Of a stretch of DNA of 64,000 nt, positions 1 to 9,466 are shown one piece after another. Positions within the stretch are counted from its first letter, which is position 1, and each line of letters starts with the position of its first letter. Made by a program: the position numbers and the translations under genes. The notes below the pieces were generated by a model. That model searched no databases. It was given only the letters and a program-made list of their open reading frames with translations, and was not told the DNA's origin. Source of the stretch: Archangium lansingense (GTDB taxonomy: Bacteria; Myxococcota; Myxococcia; Myxococcales; Myxococcaceae); assembly GCF_026626635.1 (NCBI RefSeq), contig NZ_JAPNKA010000001.1, positions 6,634,001-6,698,000 on the forward strand, in the 5' to 3' direction.

Positions 1-356
1 GCGGCGCGGGTGTAGCCCCGGGGCCAGCGCGGATCCTCGAAGACGACGGGGTCCGGCCGCACGTGGATGTTGGCGTAGACGAGCGAGCCACCGCCCACGC
101 CACTGGCCACCACCGTGCCGATGCCGGAGAGGAAACGTATGTCGTACAGGCCCTGGGCCTGCTCGCGGGAGGAGTGGCGCCAGAGCAGCTCGTCCGTGCG
201 CTTCACATCCCGAGGAAACTGCCCGGGGCTGTAGCGCCGGCCGCGCTCGAGCACTGCCACCGACTTGCCGGCCTGCGCCAGCCTCAGGGCGGTGATGGAG
301 CCTCCGAAGCCGGAGCCCACCACCACCACGTCATACCGGTTCGCCATCGCAGCCAT
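1..356 (-). CDS. GMC-family oxidoreductase, N-terminal part (cut by window edge)
   Basis: This is the N-terminus of an FAD-dependent glucose-methanol-choline oxidoreductase of the cholesterol-oxidase-like branch. Reading back from 356 it begins MAAMANRYDVVVVGSGFGG, a Rossmann GxGxxG dinucleotide fold, then ITALRLAQAG and VLERGRRY, and further on VASGVGGGSLVYANIH, the flavin-contacting glycine stretch of GMC enzymes. The ATG at 356 is chosen because an AGGAG lies 6 nt upstream. That ribosome site overlaps the stop region of the upstream GMC gene, so the two genes form a translationally coupled pair. The C-terminal part lies outside the window. The substrate cannot be told. Confidence 0.85.
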   Translation of the reverse strand, partial: MAAMANRYDVVVVGSGFGGSITALRLAQAGKSVAVLERGRRYSPGQFPRDVKRTDELLWRHSSREQAQGLYDIRFLSGIGTVVASGVGGGSLVYANIHVRPDPVVFEDPRWPRGYTRA

Positions 357-365
357 GTGTCTCTC

Positions 366-2654
366 CTATTCCATACGCGGGCGGACGAAGACGTCCCAGA
401 GCGTGCCCAGGAACATGGAGCCGAAGCGCCAGTAGGCGTCGGCCTTCGCCTGCGTCGAGGTGGTGCCGAGCACCTCGAAGGTGGTGAGTTGCTCGGCAAA
501 GTCCTTCTTGTTCAGGCGGATGATGCCGCTGGACACCACTGGCCCGTTCTTGTCCTTGCCTCGGCGGATGACGGTGTACAGGGTGGCGGTGGCGCCCCAC
601 ACGTCGAAGTCACCGTGGTCCTTCACTTCCTTGTAGCCGTCTAGCAGGTAGGTCTGACCGTCCTGGCCAACGAAGGGCAGCAGGTAGATCATCCGCCGCT
701 CATAGAAGCTGTCCGTGTCCACGAAGAGGTTGAAGACGCCGTTCTCCACCTTGGCGCCCTCGGGCGGGGTGAGGCCGGCGACGTGGACGGTGCCCTGGGC
801 AATGCCACCGTGGGCAGGCTCGGCCAGGAAGCGATCCAGGTTGGCCAGGGTGATGGTGACGGTGAACTCCGCGACGGTGTTGGCTTGCTGCCCCGCCTTC
901 TCCGCGCCCGCGAAGTCCTCCGCGGGCGTGTGGCCCTGCGCGTGGAAGCCCGTCATCCGCTCGGTGAAGCGCATGCCCACCACCGTGCTGGGCGAGGCCA
1001 CCGTGCCTCCCGCTGGGATCGTCACCTTGCCCACCAGGTCCTCGCGGGGAGTCGCCAGGGCCCGCTCCGGCGCCTTCCAGTCCGCGTTGCAGAGGATGCC
1101 ACGGATGGCCTTCTCCACGTTGCGCTCGGCCACGGCGGCGATGGTGGACGCGGGGTTGACGCCGGTGCTGGAGGGCAGGGCGGCGCCGTCCAGCACGTAC
1201 AGCCCGGGGTAGCCGTGCACCTCACCGTTCGGGTCGGTGACGCCGTAGGCCTCCTCCTCGGCCATGACGCAGCCGCCCAGGTTGTGCACGGACACCGGGA
1301 CGTGGAGCCGCTCCCACAGCGGGTTGTAGGCCACCTGCGCGCCCAGGGCCCGCGCGATGTCCTGACAGAGCTGCTCCTGCGTGCGGTACAGCGGCAGGTT
1401 GGAGGGCACGTCCCACTGCGCCTGTAGCTCGCGCGTGAGAGGCACCAGCTCCAGCCGCCCGTTGGCCTTGTCCCGGCCCATGGCCAGGAAGATCGACTGG
1501 AAGCGCCCCTGCTCGCCGTCGATCGTCGACATCTCCTTCGCACGCTGGCGGAACACCTTCACCAGCTCCTGCTGCATCAGGTCCGTCGGAATCCGCGCCA
1601 GGCTCTGGGCCGGATTGAGCACCTGGAGGAGCCCCGCCACCTGCGCCGGGTGTCCGCCCTCTTGGAAGAGGAACCACCTCTTGTCCGCCCCCTTGCCCTC
1701 GTCCACCACAATGCTGGTGGTGATGGTGGGACCCACCGCCGGCTCCCACGGCTCGCGCGTGTCGAAGGCGAAGGCGAGCAGGTCTCCGTTGGCCGAGTAG
1801 CGGTAGCCCAGGGTGTCACTCAGCTCGGGCAGAGTGCCCAGGTCATCCCGGCAGCGCAGCAGCAGCTCGGTGGTGTTCACCGCGCCCGCGCACAGGAAGA
1901 CGCGCTGTGCGTCCACCGTGCGCTGCACCCCATCCGCCGCATGGTCTGTGTAGGTGACGCGGTAGCCCGGCGAGAGCGGCTCGATGTTGATGACCTCAGC
2001 CTGGGTGGTCACCTCGGCGCCGCGCTGCTCGGCGACGGCCAGGTAGTTGAGATCCAGCGTGTTCTTCGCCCGGACGTTGCAGCCGATGTCGCACTCGCCG
2101 CAGTAGTTGCAGCCCTCTTGCGGCACACCGAACTTGTTGGGCAGCTCCTCGCCAGCCGGAGTGAAACGCACGGCCAGGTCCGGGTGGATGAACTGCGCCT
2201 CGCGCCCGAGCTGCTGCGCCACCTCGCGCATGCGCTTCGTCTTGGTGGGCAGCCCCCGCGCGGACGTGGTGATGGGCTGCACGTCCAGCATGTACGCGAC
2301 CAGATCGTAGTACGGATCCAACATCGCCCGGCCGTAGCCCGCGGGCCAGCCATTGGCGAAGGTCTCCTCGGGCGGGCGCAGGTGCACGTTGGCGTAGATG
2401 AGCGAGCCGCCTCCGTAGCCGGCCGACTGCACGACGCTCATACCCGACAGGAGCTTCACATCGAGCAGGCCCTGCTTGTTCATCCACAGCCAGCCGTTGA
2501 GTGGACTGTCCCAGTCACGCGGGAAGCCACCCTTGGGATAGCGCCGGCCGCGCTCCAGGACACGCACTGAAAGGCCCGCTTGCGCCAGACGGCAGGCCGC
2601 CACCGCACCGCCAAAGCCGGTGCCGATGACCAGGGCATCGTACGTCTTGGTCAT
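366..2654 (-). CDS. GMC-family oxidoreductase (cholesterol-oxidase-like) with C-terminal extension
   Basis: The product is 762 aa. The FAD-binding motif VIGTGFGGAVAA lies near residue 8. A cysteine-rich segment GCNYCGECDIGC near residue 200 and the late motif HNLGGCVMAEE ... YVLDGAALPSSTGVNPA are typical of ChoD-like cholesterol oxidases. After about residue 530 comes a beta-rich extension of roughly 230 aa (from VGKVTIPAGGTV to the end) that ordinary GMC enzymes lack. The start at 2654 gives MTKTYDALVIG with AGGGGGG just upstream; the open frame reaches 2747, but that part does not look like protein. It is followed by a second GMC gene 9 nt downstream. Sterol or another alcohol oxidation is a family-level inference only. 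Confidence 0.85.
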   Translation of the reverse strand: MTKTYDALVIGTGFGGAVAACRLAQAGLSVRVLERGRRYPKGGFPRDWDSPLNGWLWMNKQGLLDVKLLSGMSVVQSAGYGGGSLIYANVHLRPPEETFANGWPAGYGRAMLDPYYDLVAYMLDVQPITTSARGLPTKTKRMREVAQQLGREAQFIHPDLAVRFTPAGEELPNKFGVPQEGCNYCGECDIGCNVRAKNTLDLNYLAVAEQRGAEVTTQAEVINIEPLSPGYRVTYTDHAADGVQRTVDAQRVFLCAGAVNTTELLLRCRDDLGTLPELSDTLGYRYSANGDLLAFAFDTREPWEPAVGPTITTSIVVDEGKGADKRWFLFQEGGHPAQVAGLLQVLNPAQSLARIPTDLMQQELVKVFRQRAKEMSTIDGEQGRFQSIFLAMGRDKANGRLELVPLTRELQAQWDVPSNLPLYRTQEQLCQDIARALGAQVAYNPLWERLHVPVSVHNLGGCVMAEEEAYGVTDPNGEVHGYPGLYVLDGAALPSSTGVNPASTIAAVAERNVEKAIRGILCNADWKAPERALATPREDLVGKVTIPAGGTVASPSTVVGMRFTERMTGFHAQGHTPAEDFAGAEKAGQQANTVAEFTVTITLANLDRFLAEPAHGGIAQGTVHVAGLTPPEGAKVENGVFNLFVDTDSFYERRMIYLLPFVGQDGQTYLLDGYKEVKDHGDFDVWGATATLYTVIRRGKDKNGPVVSSGIIRLNKKDFAEQLTTFEVLGTTSTQAKADAYWRFGSMFLGTLWDVFVRPRME

Positions 2655-2869
2655 GTGTACCCCCCTGTGGAGCCGTCTCTCCCGTGGAGAGTCTGGGTGG
2701 ATGTCGGGGCTCCCGAAGCGCTGGAACCCTAACACGGCGCGGCGCATTCGTGTGTGTGGATCCGTCGGGAGCTGCCAGCGATGATGGCCGCTCTACTCAG
2801 CAGGTCCTCGCTTCGAACCACCGCTGAGGTCAGCCAGGCCAGGGTGCTGCGATGGGGGGCCAATCGACA

Positions 2870-3985
2870 ATGAAAGGGTGGAACCTCGTGAGCCGGTACT
2901 GGTTCGGGCTGTTGGGAAGTCTCGTCTGTGTCCTCGCCTTGGGTTGCGCTTCCTCTCCGCCTGCTTCCCCGGCTGTCCCCACCACGAAGCGCCCCAGCTT
3001 CCTCTCGCCGCCCGAGATCCTCGAGCGCATGGAGAAGTCGCCCGTTTCGTACAAGGTGGAGCCCCAGGATTCGCCACCCGGCGGATGGGCGGAGCAGCTC
3101 TGGCCTCGCCAGCTCGAGCCCGTAACGTGGCCGCAGGTGGTGGAGGAGGGGGGCAGCCGGGTGCTCCGCGAGTGGCCCCAGAAGCCAGAAGTGCAGCAGC
3201 TTCTCGCGGAGGCGGAACCGCACTACCAGGCACAGCGTTTCGAGGAGGCGGCACGGCTGTACGCCCAAGCCACCGAGCGCTGCCCAGGGTGCTACCTGGC
3301 GTGGCTCTTTCGCGGGGATGCCGCCCTCTTTGGCGGCGATCCCACCACCGCACTTGCGCACTACGACAAGGCCGCGGAGCTCAATCCCTACGACTATCGG
3401 GCCCACTTCTACCGGGGGAGTGCGCTGATACGGCTCGAGCGCTCCCAGGAGGCCCGTGAGGCCTGGGCCTGGTCGCTCGTGCTCAATCCGCGCAACCCCA
3501 TCATCCGCCAGTTCTTCCAGAACAACCGCTCCGTGGGGCTCGCCATCACCGACGATGTCATCGTGCCGCGAGGGCGCGCGCTCGCTCAGGACGATGGGGT
3601 GGTCATCCACTTCGATCCCGACCATCACCCCGCCTGGTTCGCCTATGCCAACTGCAAGGCGCTCTGGTTGGGCGAGCCCTCGCACCGCCAGGAGATGACG
3701 GGGAGCACCGAACACCGCTTCACCTCCGCCGAAGAGCTCGAGTGTCTGGCGTCGGCTGTCAGCCTCTACGAAAGTGGGCTGCGGAAGGGAGAGGAGGAGC
3801 ACGAGGATCGCGCGCTCTCCAGGTTGAGTGCCATCGTCCAGGGCAAGATGGCCACGGAGTTGATCCTCTTCGAGATGGCTGCCCGCGTTCATCCGCAGAT
3901 AACGCTCACGCTCGACGACGAGGCCCGGAAGCGGCTGCACGCGTACGTGCTCCGGTACGTGCTGGTGCCCACCGGGGGCACCTGA
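2870..3985 (+). CDS. TPR-containing lipoprotein
   Basis: The 371-aa product begins with a basic n-region and a hydrophobic stretch ending LVCVLALGC, a lipobox-like cleavage site, followed by a Ser/Pro linker. This suggests an envelope lipoprotein. Residues around 115-200 carry TPR-like repeats: EPHYQAQRFEEAARLYAQATERC, then AWLFRGDAALFGGDPTTALAHYDKAAELNP (shown here only as landmarks), then AHFYRGSALIRLERSQEAREAW. TPRs usually mediate protein contacts. The remainder is unassigned. An in-frame ATG at 2852 is an alternative start; 2870 fits the signal peptide better and has GGGGG upstream. The P450 gene follows 47 nt downstream on the same strand. Confidence 0.7.
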   Translation: MKGWNLVSRYWFGLLGSLVCVLALGCASSPPASPAVPTTKRPSFLSPPEILERMEKSPVSYKVEPQDSPPGGWAEQLWPRQLEPVTWPQVVEEGGSRVLREWPQKPEVQQLLAEAEPHYQAQRFEEAARLYAQATERCPGCYLAWLFRGDAALFGGDPTTALAHYDKAAELNPYDYRAHFYRGSALIRLERSQEAREAWAWSLVLNPRNPIIRQFFQNNRSVGLAITDDVIVPRGRALAQDDGVVIHFDPDHHPAWFAYANCKALWLGEPSHRQEMTGSTEHRFTSAEELECLASAVSLYESGLRKGEEEHEDRALSRLSAIVQGKMATELILFEMAARVHPQITLTLDDEARKRLHAYVLRYVLVPTGGT

Positions 3986-4032
3986 GCCCGGGCCCTGTTC
4001 TCCGCCCCTTCTTCCATGGCATAGACCTGCCC

Positions 4033-5364
4033 ATGGAAACGTCGGCCGATATCTCCCACCTGCCGCTGCCTCCCGGCAGCTCGGGCCTCCCGCTCCTGGG
4101 CGAGACGCTCGCCTTCATTCAGAACACCGGCAAGTTCGTCGAGGATCGCCGCCTCCTCCACGGGGATGTCTTTCGCTCCCACGTGCTGGGAGATCCCATC
4201 GTCTTCCTGCTCGGCCCCGAGGCCAACCGGTGGATTTTCGCTGGCGAGAACAAGTACCTGCGCAATCGCTGGCATCTGGCCGCCCGGAAGCTACTGGGCA
4301 AGCAGTCCGTCGCCATGCTCAACGGCGGTGACCACCTGGATCGCCGCCGCCTGCTCGCCCCGCACTTCACCTACGCCGCCATGCGCCACTTCGTGCCGCG
4401 CATCGAGGCCATCGTCCAGCGGCACTGCGAGCAGTGGCTCTCGGGAACGCAGCCGTTCAAGGCCGTGGACGCCGTGCGTGCGCTCGTGTTCGAGGTGGCC
4501 ATTGTCCTCATGATGGGCGAGAGCCAGGTGGATCCGGCCTACATGAGCCGCCTGTTCAAGCAATGGGTGGCGGGCCTCTTCGCCGCGGTGCCAGTGGACC
4601 TCCCCTTCACCGCCTTCGGTCGTGGCGTTGCCGCCGAGAAGGAGCTGCGCGCGTACATCGACTCGCTGGTGGCCGAGCGTGAGAAGCGGACCGAGCAGCC
4701 CCCTGACACTCTCGGCTCACTCCTCTCGGCGCGGGATGAGCAGGGCCGGCCGCTGTCTCGCGACGCCATCATCGACGAGCTCGAGCTCCTGCTCTTCGCC
4801 GGCCATGACACCACGGTGACGGCCACCTCCAACCTGATGATGCTGCTCGCGCAATACCCGGAGGTGCTGGAGCGGTGTCGGCGCGAGCAGCAGGAGCTGG
4901 CCGAGCAGGGGCCGCTGACGCTGGAGTCGCTCCGGGCCATGCCCTACCTGCATCAGGTCATCCAGGAGGTGATGCGCTTCATCCCGCCCATCGCAGGTGC
5001 CTTCCGGGTGACGACGGAGGACGTGTCCTACGGCGGCTACCGCATCCCCAAGGGCTGGCAGGTGTCGCTGAACATCCGCGCCGCGCACAAGGGCGCCCCG
5101 TGGACGTCCCCCGAGCGTTTCGATCCGGAGCGCATGGGCCCCGATCGCTGCGAGCAGAAGCCGCAGGGGGCCTACATTCCCTTTGGCGGTGGCCCTCGGG
5201 TGTGTGTCGGGCAGCACTTCGCCATGGTGGAGATGGCCGCGGTCGCCGCGCTGCTGCTGCGCGACTACCAGTGGGAGCTCGTTCCCGGGCAGGACCTGAG
5301 CCCGATTCCCTTCCCGATTCCGCTCCCGCGCGATGGACTCCTCGTGCGCTTCTCGCGGCGGTGA
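4033..5364 (+). CDS. Cytochrome P450
   Basis: The 443-aa product is a heme-thiolate monooxygenase. It has the I-helix oxygen-activation motif LLFAGHDTT (near residue 255), the K-helix ExxR (EVMR, near residue 317) and the heme loop FGGGPRVCVG (near residue 380), whose cysteine is the axial ligand. The proline-rich N-terminus LPLPPGSSGLPLLGETL and the absence of a membrane anchor recall the CYP120/CYP26-like group, so a lipid or terpenoid substrate is possible but not shown. The start at 4033 gives the expected P450 length; the open frame runs in from 3742 inside the preceding gene. No ferredoxin partner is adjacent. Confidence 0.92.
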   Translation: METSADISHLPLPPGSSGLPLLGETLAFIQNTGKFVEDRRLLHGDVFRSHVLGDPIVFLLGPEANRWIFAGENKYLRNRWHLAARKLLGKQSVAMLNGGDHLDRRRLLAPHFTYAAMRHFVPRIEAIVQRHCEQWLSGTQPFKAVDAVRALVFEVAIVLMMGESQVDPAYMSRLFKQWVAGLFAAVPVDLPFTAFGRGVAAEKELRAYIDSLVAEREKRTEQPPDTLGSLLSARDEQGRPLSRDAIIDELELLLFAGHDTTVTATSNLMMLLAQYPEVLERCRREQQELAEQGPLTLESLRAMPYLHQVIQEVMRFIPPIAGAFRVTTEDVSYGGYRIPKGWQVSLNIRAAHKGAPWTSPERFDPERMGPDRCEQKPQGAYIPFGGGPRVCVGQHFAMVEMAAVAALLLRDYQWELVPGQDLSPIPFPIPLPRDGLLVRFSRR

Positions 5365-5400
5365 GCTCTGGACAGGGAGCCCTCCGGGCGAGAGCTCGAG

Positions 5401-5427
5401 CAACTGGTCCGACCATCGGACCAGTTG
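5401..5427. terminator. Bidirectional hairpin terminator
   Basis: The 12-nt arm CAACTGGTCCGA (5401-5412) pairs perfectly with TCGGACCAGTTG (5416-5427) across a 3-nt loop. It lies between the converging P450 gene (ends 5364) and the secreted-protein gene (ends 5464). There is no T tract, so it may act with Rho or simply protect 3' ends. An operator is possible, but no promoter is nearby. Confidence 0.6.
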
Positions 5428-5463
5428 GTGAATCGCGCGCCCGGGAGGCTGGCGGCTCTCACC

Positions 5464-6648
5464 TCACCGGAAGTAGCTCTGAGAGATGTCCACCGAGTAG
5501 CCCAGCTCCAGCGTGGGCGCGGAGGCCGCCACGAGGTACTGGCGGAAATGGAGCACCTTGCCAGGCAGGGGCGTTTGCGTCTCCAGTCCGCTGTCCGCTT
5601 CCGTGGCCTCATACTGCTCCATGCTGCCGCCCTCGCGCCGGTAGTTGAAGACGGCCGGGAAGTGCGCCCGGGCCTGCAACGTGGCCACGGGCCAGGACAC
5701 CCGCGGCAGCGCCAGCTTCAGCCGGCCGGACAGGTGGAAGACGCCGAGATCCCTCGCCAGCACCACCTCCAGCGTGGCCTCCGTTTCTCCGAACCGCGTC
5801 GGGGCCACCTTCAGCTTCAGCCGGCCGTCCTTCTCGTCAGGCACCAAGGGTACGGAGTCGAGCAGCACCCGCTCGAGGCGGTGGCCCTCGGGAAGCTCCA
5901 ACTCGAGCTCCTGCTCGCGATCCAGCCGCAGCGCATAGCGCACGCGCACCGAGGCTCTGCCCTCCAATGTGGACACCCAGGAGGCATGGGCCTCGGGGAT
6001 GCTCGGCTCTAGCGGCGGACGCACCACCTGACGGGCCACCTTCGGCGCGACGGCCGTGCGCCAGCCGATCCTCAGCACGCCCTGCCGGGGGTACACCTCG
6101 GAATCCTCACCTCCAGAGGCGGGCGGCTCGGTCAGGGTGAAGGCCGAGGCATCCGCCTCCAGTCGGATCGGCACCGGCGTGACGTGGGGTCCGAAGCGCA
6201 GCTGTACCTGGCGGTCGGGGCCGCTGCTCGTGGGCCGGAGCGCGAGACTGACGTCGAAGCTGTAGCGGCCGGGCTCGCGCGTCACCAGGCTGAGCTGGTC
6301 CTCCAGTGCGCCCACCGTGGCGTTCTCCAGTGAGGGGAGCGCGGTGAGGTACGTGTCCGCGTCGAGCCGCAGCAGCCGCACCTGCGTCCAGCGATCGCTG
6401 GCGAGCACCTCCACCTCGAAGTGCGCATCCACCAGCAGTGCGTCCGCGGTGAGGCGGCCCTTGAGCTGGCTCTTCACCACCAGGGCGTCCGTGGGGGGCG
6501 CGGGAGGCGCCTGCTCCGGACGCTGCGCGTACAGCGGGAGCAGCTCCTGGAGGGGAATCGTCGCGGAGCCCGAGACAGTGGCCGAAGGGGAAGCAGTTCC
6601 CGCCGAAGCGGTCAGCATCAATCCGAGTACGAGAGACGTGGTCCACAT
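5464..6648 (-). CDS. Secreted protein of unknown function, partner of CreD-like gene
   Basis: The 394-aa product starts with a signal peptide (MWTTSLVLGLMLTASAGTASP) and no membrane helix follows, so it is probably periplasmic or exported. The rest is predicted beta-rich, with many short strands such as VRVRYALRLDREQELELELP and a C-terminus GYSVDISQSYFR. I do not recognise a family. It starts 3 nt after the stop of the CreD-like gene, so the two are almost certainly co-transcribed and probably work together at the cell envelope. Confidence 0.7.
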   Translation of the reverse strand: MWTTSLVLGLMLTASAGTASPSATVSGSATIPLQELLPLYAQRPEQAPPAPPTDALVVKSQLKGRLTADALLVDAHFEVEVLASDRWTQVRLLRLDADTYLTALPSLENATVGALEDQLSLVTREPGRYSFDVSLALRPTSSGPDRQVQLRFGPHVTPVPIRLEADASAFTLTEPPASGGEDSEVYPRQGVLRIGWRTAVAPKVARQVVRPPLEPSIPEAHASWVSTLEGRASVRVRYALRLDREQELELELPEGHRLERVLLDSVPLVPDEKDGRLKLKVAPTRFGETEATLEVVLARDLGVFHLSGRLKLALPRVSWPVATLQARAHFPAVFNYRREGGSMEQYEATEADSGLETQTPLPGKVLHFRQYLVAASAPTLELGYSVDISQSYFR

Positions 6649-6651
6649 GGT

Positions 6652-7962
6652 TCACTTCGCTTCCTGGGGAACGGGGGCGTGAGGGGGCTCACCGCCGGGT
6701 GGGAGATCCGAGAGCAGGGCGCGCACGCTCGCGCGGGTGGAGAGCGCCATCAGGCCGAGCAGCGCCGCGAGGATCTCCAGCGTGTAGATGAGGCCGGTGT
6801 AGCCCTGGAGGATGACGGCGGTGGTGGGCACCACGAGGGTGGCTCCCCAGACGCCCGCCAGGTGAGAGGCCTTCTCCTGGGGATAGAGGCGTTTCGCGTA
6901 GGCGACCACCGCGGCGCCGAGTCCCAGGGTGGCCAGCCCGTAGGCCACGTAGAAGTTCATGAAGGCCGCGAGGTACGCGAGCAGCACGAAGAAGAAGCCA
7001 TAGGCGGCGGCCAGCAGATACGACTCGTAGAAGGCGAGCGGCCTGCGATGGCGGATGCTGAAGGCGGCCAGCAGGCCCATGAGGGCGAGGAAGGGGACCC
7101 AGGCCCGGCCCGCCATGATGGAGACGACGTTGTCATAGGCCTCCACCGAGGGGAGGACGACGCCGAGGTTCACGCCCGACTCGAGCGACTGGAAGGCCCA
7201 GTCGAGCGCCACGGTGCCTCGTCCAGTCTCCACCTGGGTGGCCGAGAGGACCTGGGGCGGGTAGTCGAAGTTCTCGCCGCCCTCCACGGCCATGTGCAGC
7301 CGCACGTCACGGGCCGGCAGGGCGGGATCCAGCTTGTAGATGAAGGAGTCGAGGCCCCGGGCGCGATAGCGGATGGAGAAGGTGCTGGTGGCGCCCTGGG
7401 AGATGCGGCCCGTCCAGACGAGCCGGTTGCCGGACTCGCCAAGGTCCAGGTCCGACTCGGCGCCATTGACGAGGAACTGCAGCTCCGAGAGGAGCACCTG
7501 GGACTTGTCCACCTCGATGGGGAAGATGAAGGCCACGTCGATATCGTGGCCCTCGCGGTTGACGACGGCGTAGTCGGCCGAGAGGGTGAAGTCGAAGCCG
7601 GAGAAGTAGCGCAGGCCGCGCTTGCGGTAGTTCATCCGGGACTGCACCTGCACGTGCTGCTTGTCGAAGGGCAGGGGCTTGAGCTCGGTGAAGATGGTGC
7701 CGCTCTGCACGAAGCGCAGCGAGGGAGCTGGCTGGACGACGGGGGCGCCCCAGCGCTCCTCCACGTCTCGGGCGAGCTCCGAGCTGGCGAAGTCCGTCCG
7801 GTCCACCACCTGGCTGGCGATGACCGCGGTGGCGAAGACGACGATGAAGAGGCTGCCGAAGACGTGGTGGCGAACGAGCCACCCGAGCGCCCGCCGGACC
7901 GGCGAGTCAGACGGGCGCGGGGGTGTGGGCGTAGGCGCGGGAAGAAGGGTGTCTGGGCTCAT
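6652..7962 (-). CDS. CreD-like inner-membrane protein
   Basis: The 436-aa product has a short cytoplasmic N-terminus, one membrane helix (FGSLFIVVFATAVIASQVV, near residue 40), a periplasmic beta-rich domain of about 230 aa, then about five helices from residue 285 on (for example WVPFLALMGLLAAFSI and SYLLAAAYGFFFVLLAYLAAF). This layout (one helix, large outer domain, helix bundle) is that of CreD/Cet inner-membrane proteins, linked in other bacteria to envelope stress and colicin or beta-lactam tolerance. Similarity is judged by layout and scattered residues, so the family call is moderate. It is followed within 4 nt by the secreted-protein gene. Confidence 0.6.
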   Translation of the reverse strand: MSPDTLLPAPTPTPPRPSDSPVRRALGWLVRHHVFGSLFIVVFATAVIASQVVDRTDFASSELARDVEERWGAPVVQPAPSLRFVQSGTIFTELKPLPFDKQHVQVQSRMNYRKRGLRYFSGFDFTLSADYAVVNREGHDIDVAFIFPIEVDKSQVLLSELQFLVNGAESDLDLGESGNRLVWTGRISQGATSTFSIRYRARGLDSFIYKLDPALPARDVRLHMAVEGGENFDYPPQVLSATQVETGRGTVALDWAFQSLESGVNLGVVLPSVEAYDNVVSIMAGRAWVPFLALMGLLAAFSIRHRRPLAFYESYLLAAAYGFFFVLLAYLAAFMNFYVAYGLATLGLGAAVVAYAKRLYPQEKASHLAGVWGATLVVPTTAVILQGYTGLIYTLEILAALLGLMALSTRASVRALLSDLPPGGEPPHAPVPQEAK

Positions 7963-8048
7963 GGGCCCAGAGTGGGGCAGGGGGGTGCAACGGGAATGGA
8001 TGCCCTGTGCACCTCCCGGGGAATGTTCGTGCAGAAATTGTGGAGGGC

Positions 8049-9440
8049 CTACGGCACGGTGAAGAGGCAGCGGGTGACGGGGACGATGATGTCCGCGAGC
8101 ACATAGAGGTAGTACGTCCTGCCGCTCGTCAGTGAGTCGGGCCGGCCGGACGCCGGGAAGCGCTGCGACAGGCCGGTGGGGACGACTCCGTACCGCACCG
8201 TTCCGCTCGTGACGGGCGTGCCGTCCACCGGCACGTCGATGCGCCAGAGCGTGCCCTCGGGCAGATCCAGGTTCGGAGGCACCGTTGGCGACGTGGCGTC
8301 CGCCTCGAGCACGTACACGTAACGGGCCTTTCCTCCCCGCCAGGTGATCGTCCCGTCCGCGCCAACACCCTCTCCATTCTCACAGGCCACCGGTCGGTAG
8401 AAGCGCTGAACATCCAGCGGTCCCGCCCCATACGTCTGGCCCGCGAAGTCCTCGCGCTTGTAGCCTCGGTGGAAGAGCTCGGTCTCGAAGAAGCTCATGA
8501 TTCGCGCGGGATCCGTCGTGACAAAGATGGAGTGGTGGGGGGTCTCGGGCGTGGCTCGCGAGAAGCCGTTGTTCTGCTCGGGCGGGTACGCGCCAAAGCC
8601 CACCGTGTTGATCCACCCGGCCCCCATGGCCAGGCCCCTCGGGTTGAAGGAGTTGATGAAGTTGCCCGGTGACTCGACGTACCAGTTTGACGGGCCCTCG
8701 GGCGCGCGCGTCGAGTGGCAGCAGACGCAGGCCGTCGCCTCAATCTGCGACCTCACCCAGTTGACCTCCGCGACGTACGCCGGATCCTGCATGCGCGGCT
8801 CCTCCCGCTCTGCGTTCTCTGCTGGCGCCACCGGGTAGTACGGGCGCTGCGTGCGCACGCGATCGCAGCTCGCGTAGTCCATGAAGCTCCGGCCGGGCTC
8901 GGTGGCTCCGGAGATCATCTCCCACGTGCACACCTTCCCGCCCGGCGAGCTCCCGGGAGGCTCGCCCTGCTTGGGCTCAACACAGTTGCGCACCGGCTGC
9001 TGGAACGTTGGCAGCCCCGTCCCACCACCCGAGTCCACCACCTGCCCACCGCACACGGGGGCGGGGTCGAACACGCCGCCACCGAACAGCTCACACCCAC
9101 GCTGCATGGAGCCGCACTTCTGCGCGTCCACTCCCGGGAAGGAGATGCGCGTCCACTGATCGTTCTCGCCACCCAGGAAGCAGTAGCCCAGTCGCTCCTC
9201 CAGGTTGCACGCCGAGCCCAGGACCGCCGTCGAGCCCTGATCCTTACAGTCCTCCACCGCGGCCTCGTCGGTCCACTCACCGACATAGTCGCGGCACTCC
9301 TCGAGACTGCTGAACTGGTTCGTATACGTGCAGTGGCCCACCACCTTCTCGGGAACGAGGGGGATCTCTCCTCCACCGCACTGACACCCAGCGACGAGGC
9401 AAAGCAGTACCAGCACCGGCGAAAATCGCGGTGAACTCAT
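8049..9440 (-). CDS. Cys-rich lipoprotein with a CxxCH heme-type motif
   Basis: The 463-aa product begins MSSPRFSPVLVLLCLVAGCQCGGG, a lipoprotein signal with lipobox VAGC. Its N-terminal third is cysteine-rich (HCTYTNQ, EECRDY, EDCKDQ, SACNLEE, GYCFLGG). A single CVCCH near residue 236 fits a covalently bound heme c. The family is unknown to me. The start at 9440 is set by GGGAG 7 nt upstream; the open frame extends to 9785 only through the opposite strand of the TetR gene. The TetR gene lies 26 nt upstream on the same strand, so it probably controls this gene. Confidence 0.7.
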   Translation of the reverse strand: MSSPRFSPVLVLLCLVAGCQCGGGEIPLVPEKVVGHCTYTNQFSSLEECRDYVGEWTDEAAVEDCKDQGSTAVLGSACNLEERLGYCFLGGENDQWTRISFPGVDAQKCGSMQRGCELFGGGVFDPAPVCGGQVVDSGGGTGLPTFQQPVRNCVEPKQGEPPGSSPGGKVCTWEMISGATEPGRSFMDYASCDRVRTQRPYYPVAPAENAEREEPRMQDPAYVAEVNWVRSQIEATACVCCHSTRAPEGPSNWYVESPGNFINSFNPRGLAMGAGWINTVGFGAYPPEQNNGFSRATPETPHHSIFVTTDPARIMSFFETELFHRGYKREDFAGQTYGAGPLDVQRFYRPVACENGEGVGADGTITWRGGKARYVYVLEADATSPTVPPNLDLPEGTLWRIDVPVDGTPVTSGTVRYGVVPTGLSQRFPASGRPDSLTSGRTYYLYVLADIIVPVTRCLFTVP

Positions 9441-9466
9441 TGGCAACTCCCAGGTGGATTGTGGAA

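Noticed and set aside
6421..8106. 561-codon open frame opposite the CreD-like pair
   Set aside because: Composition is typical of antisense frames in high-GC DNA and no motif is seen; the minus-strand genes have signal peptide and membrane helices.
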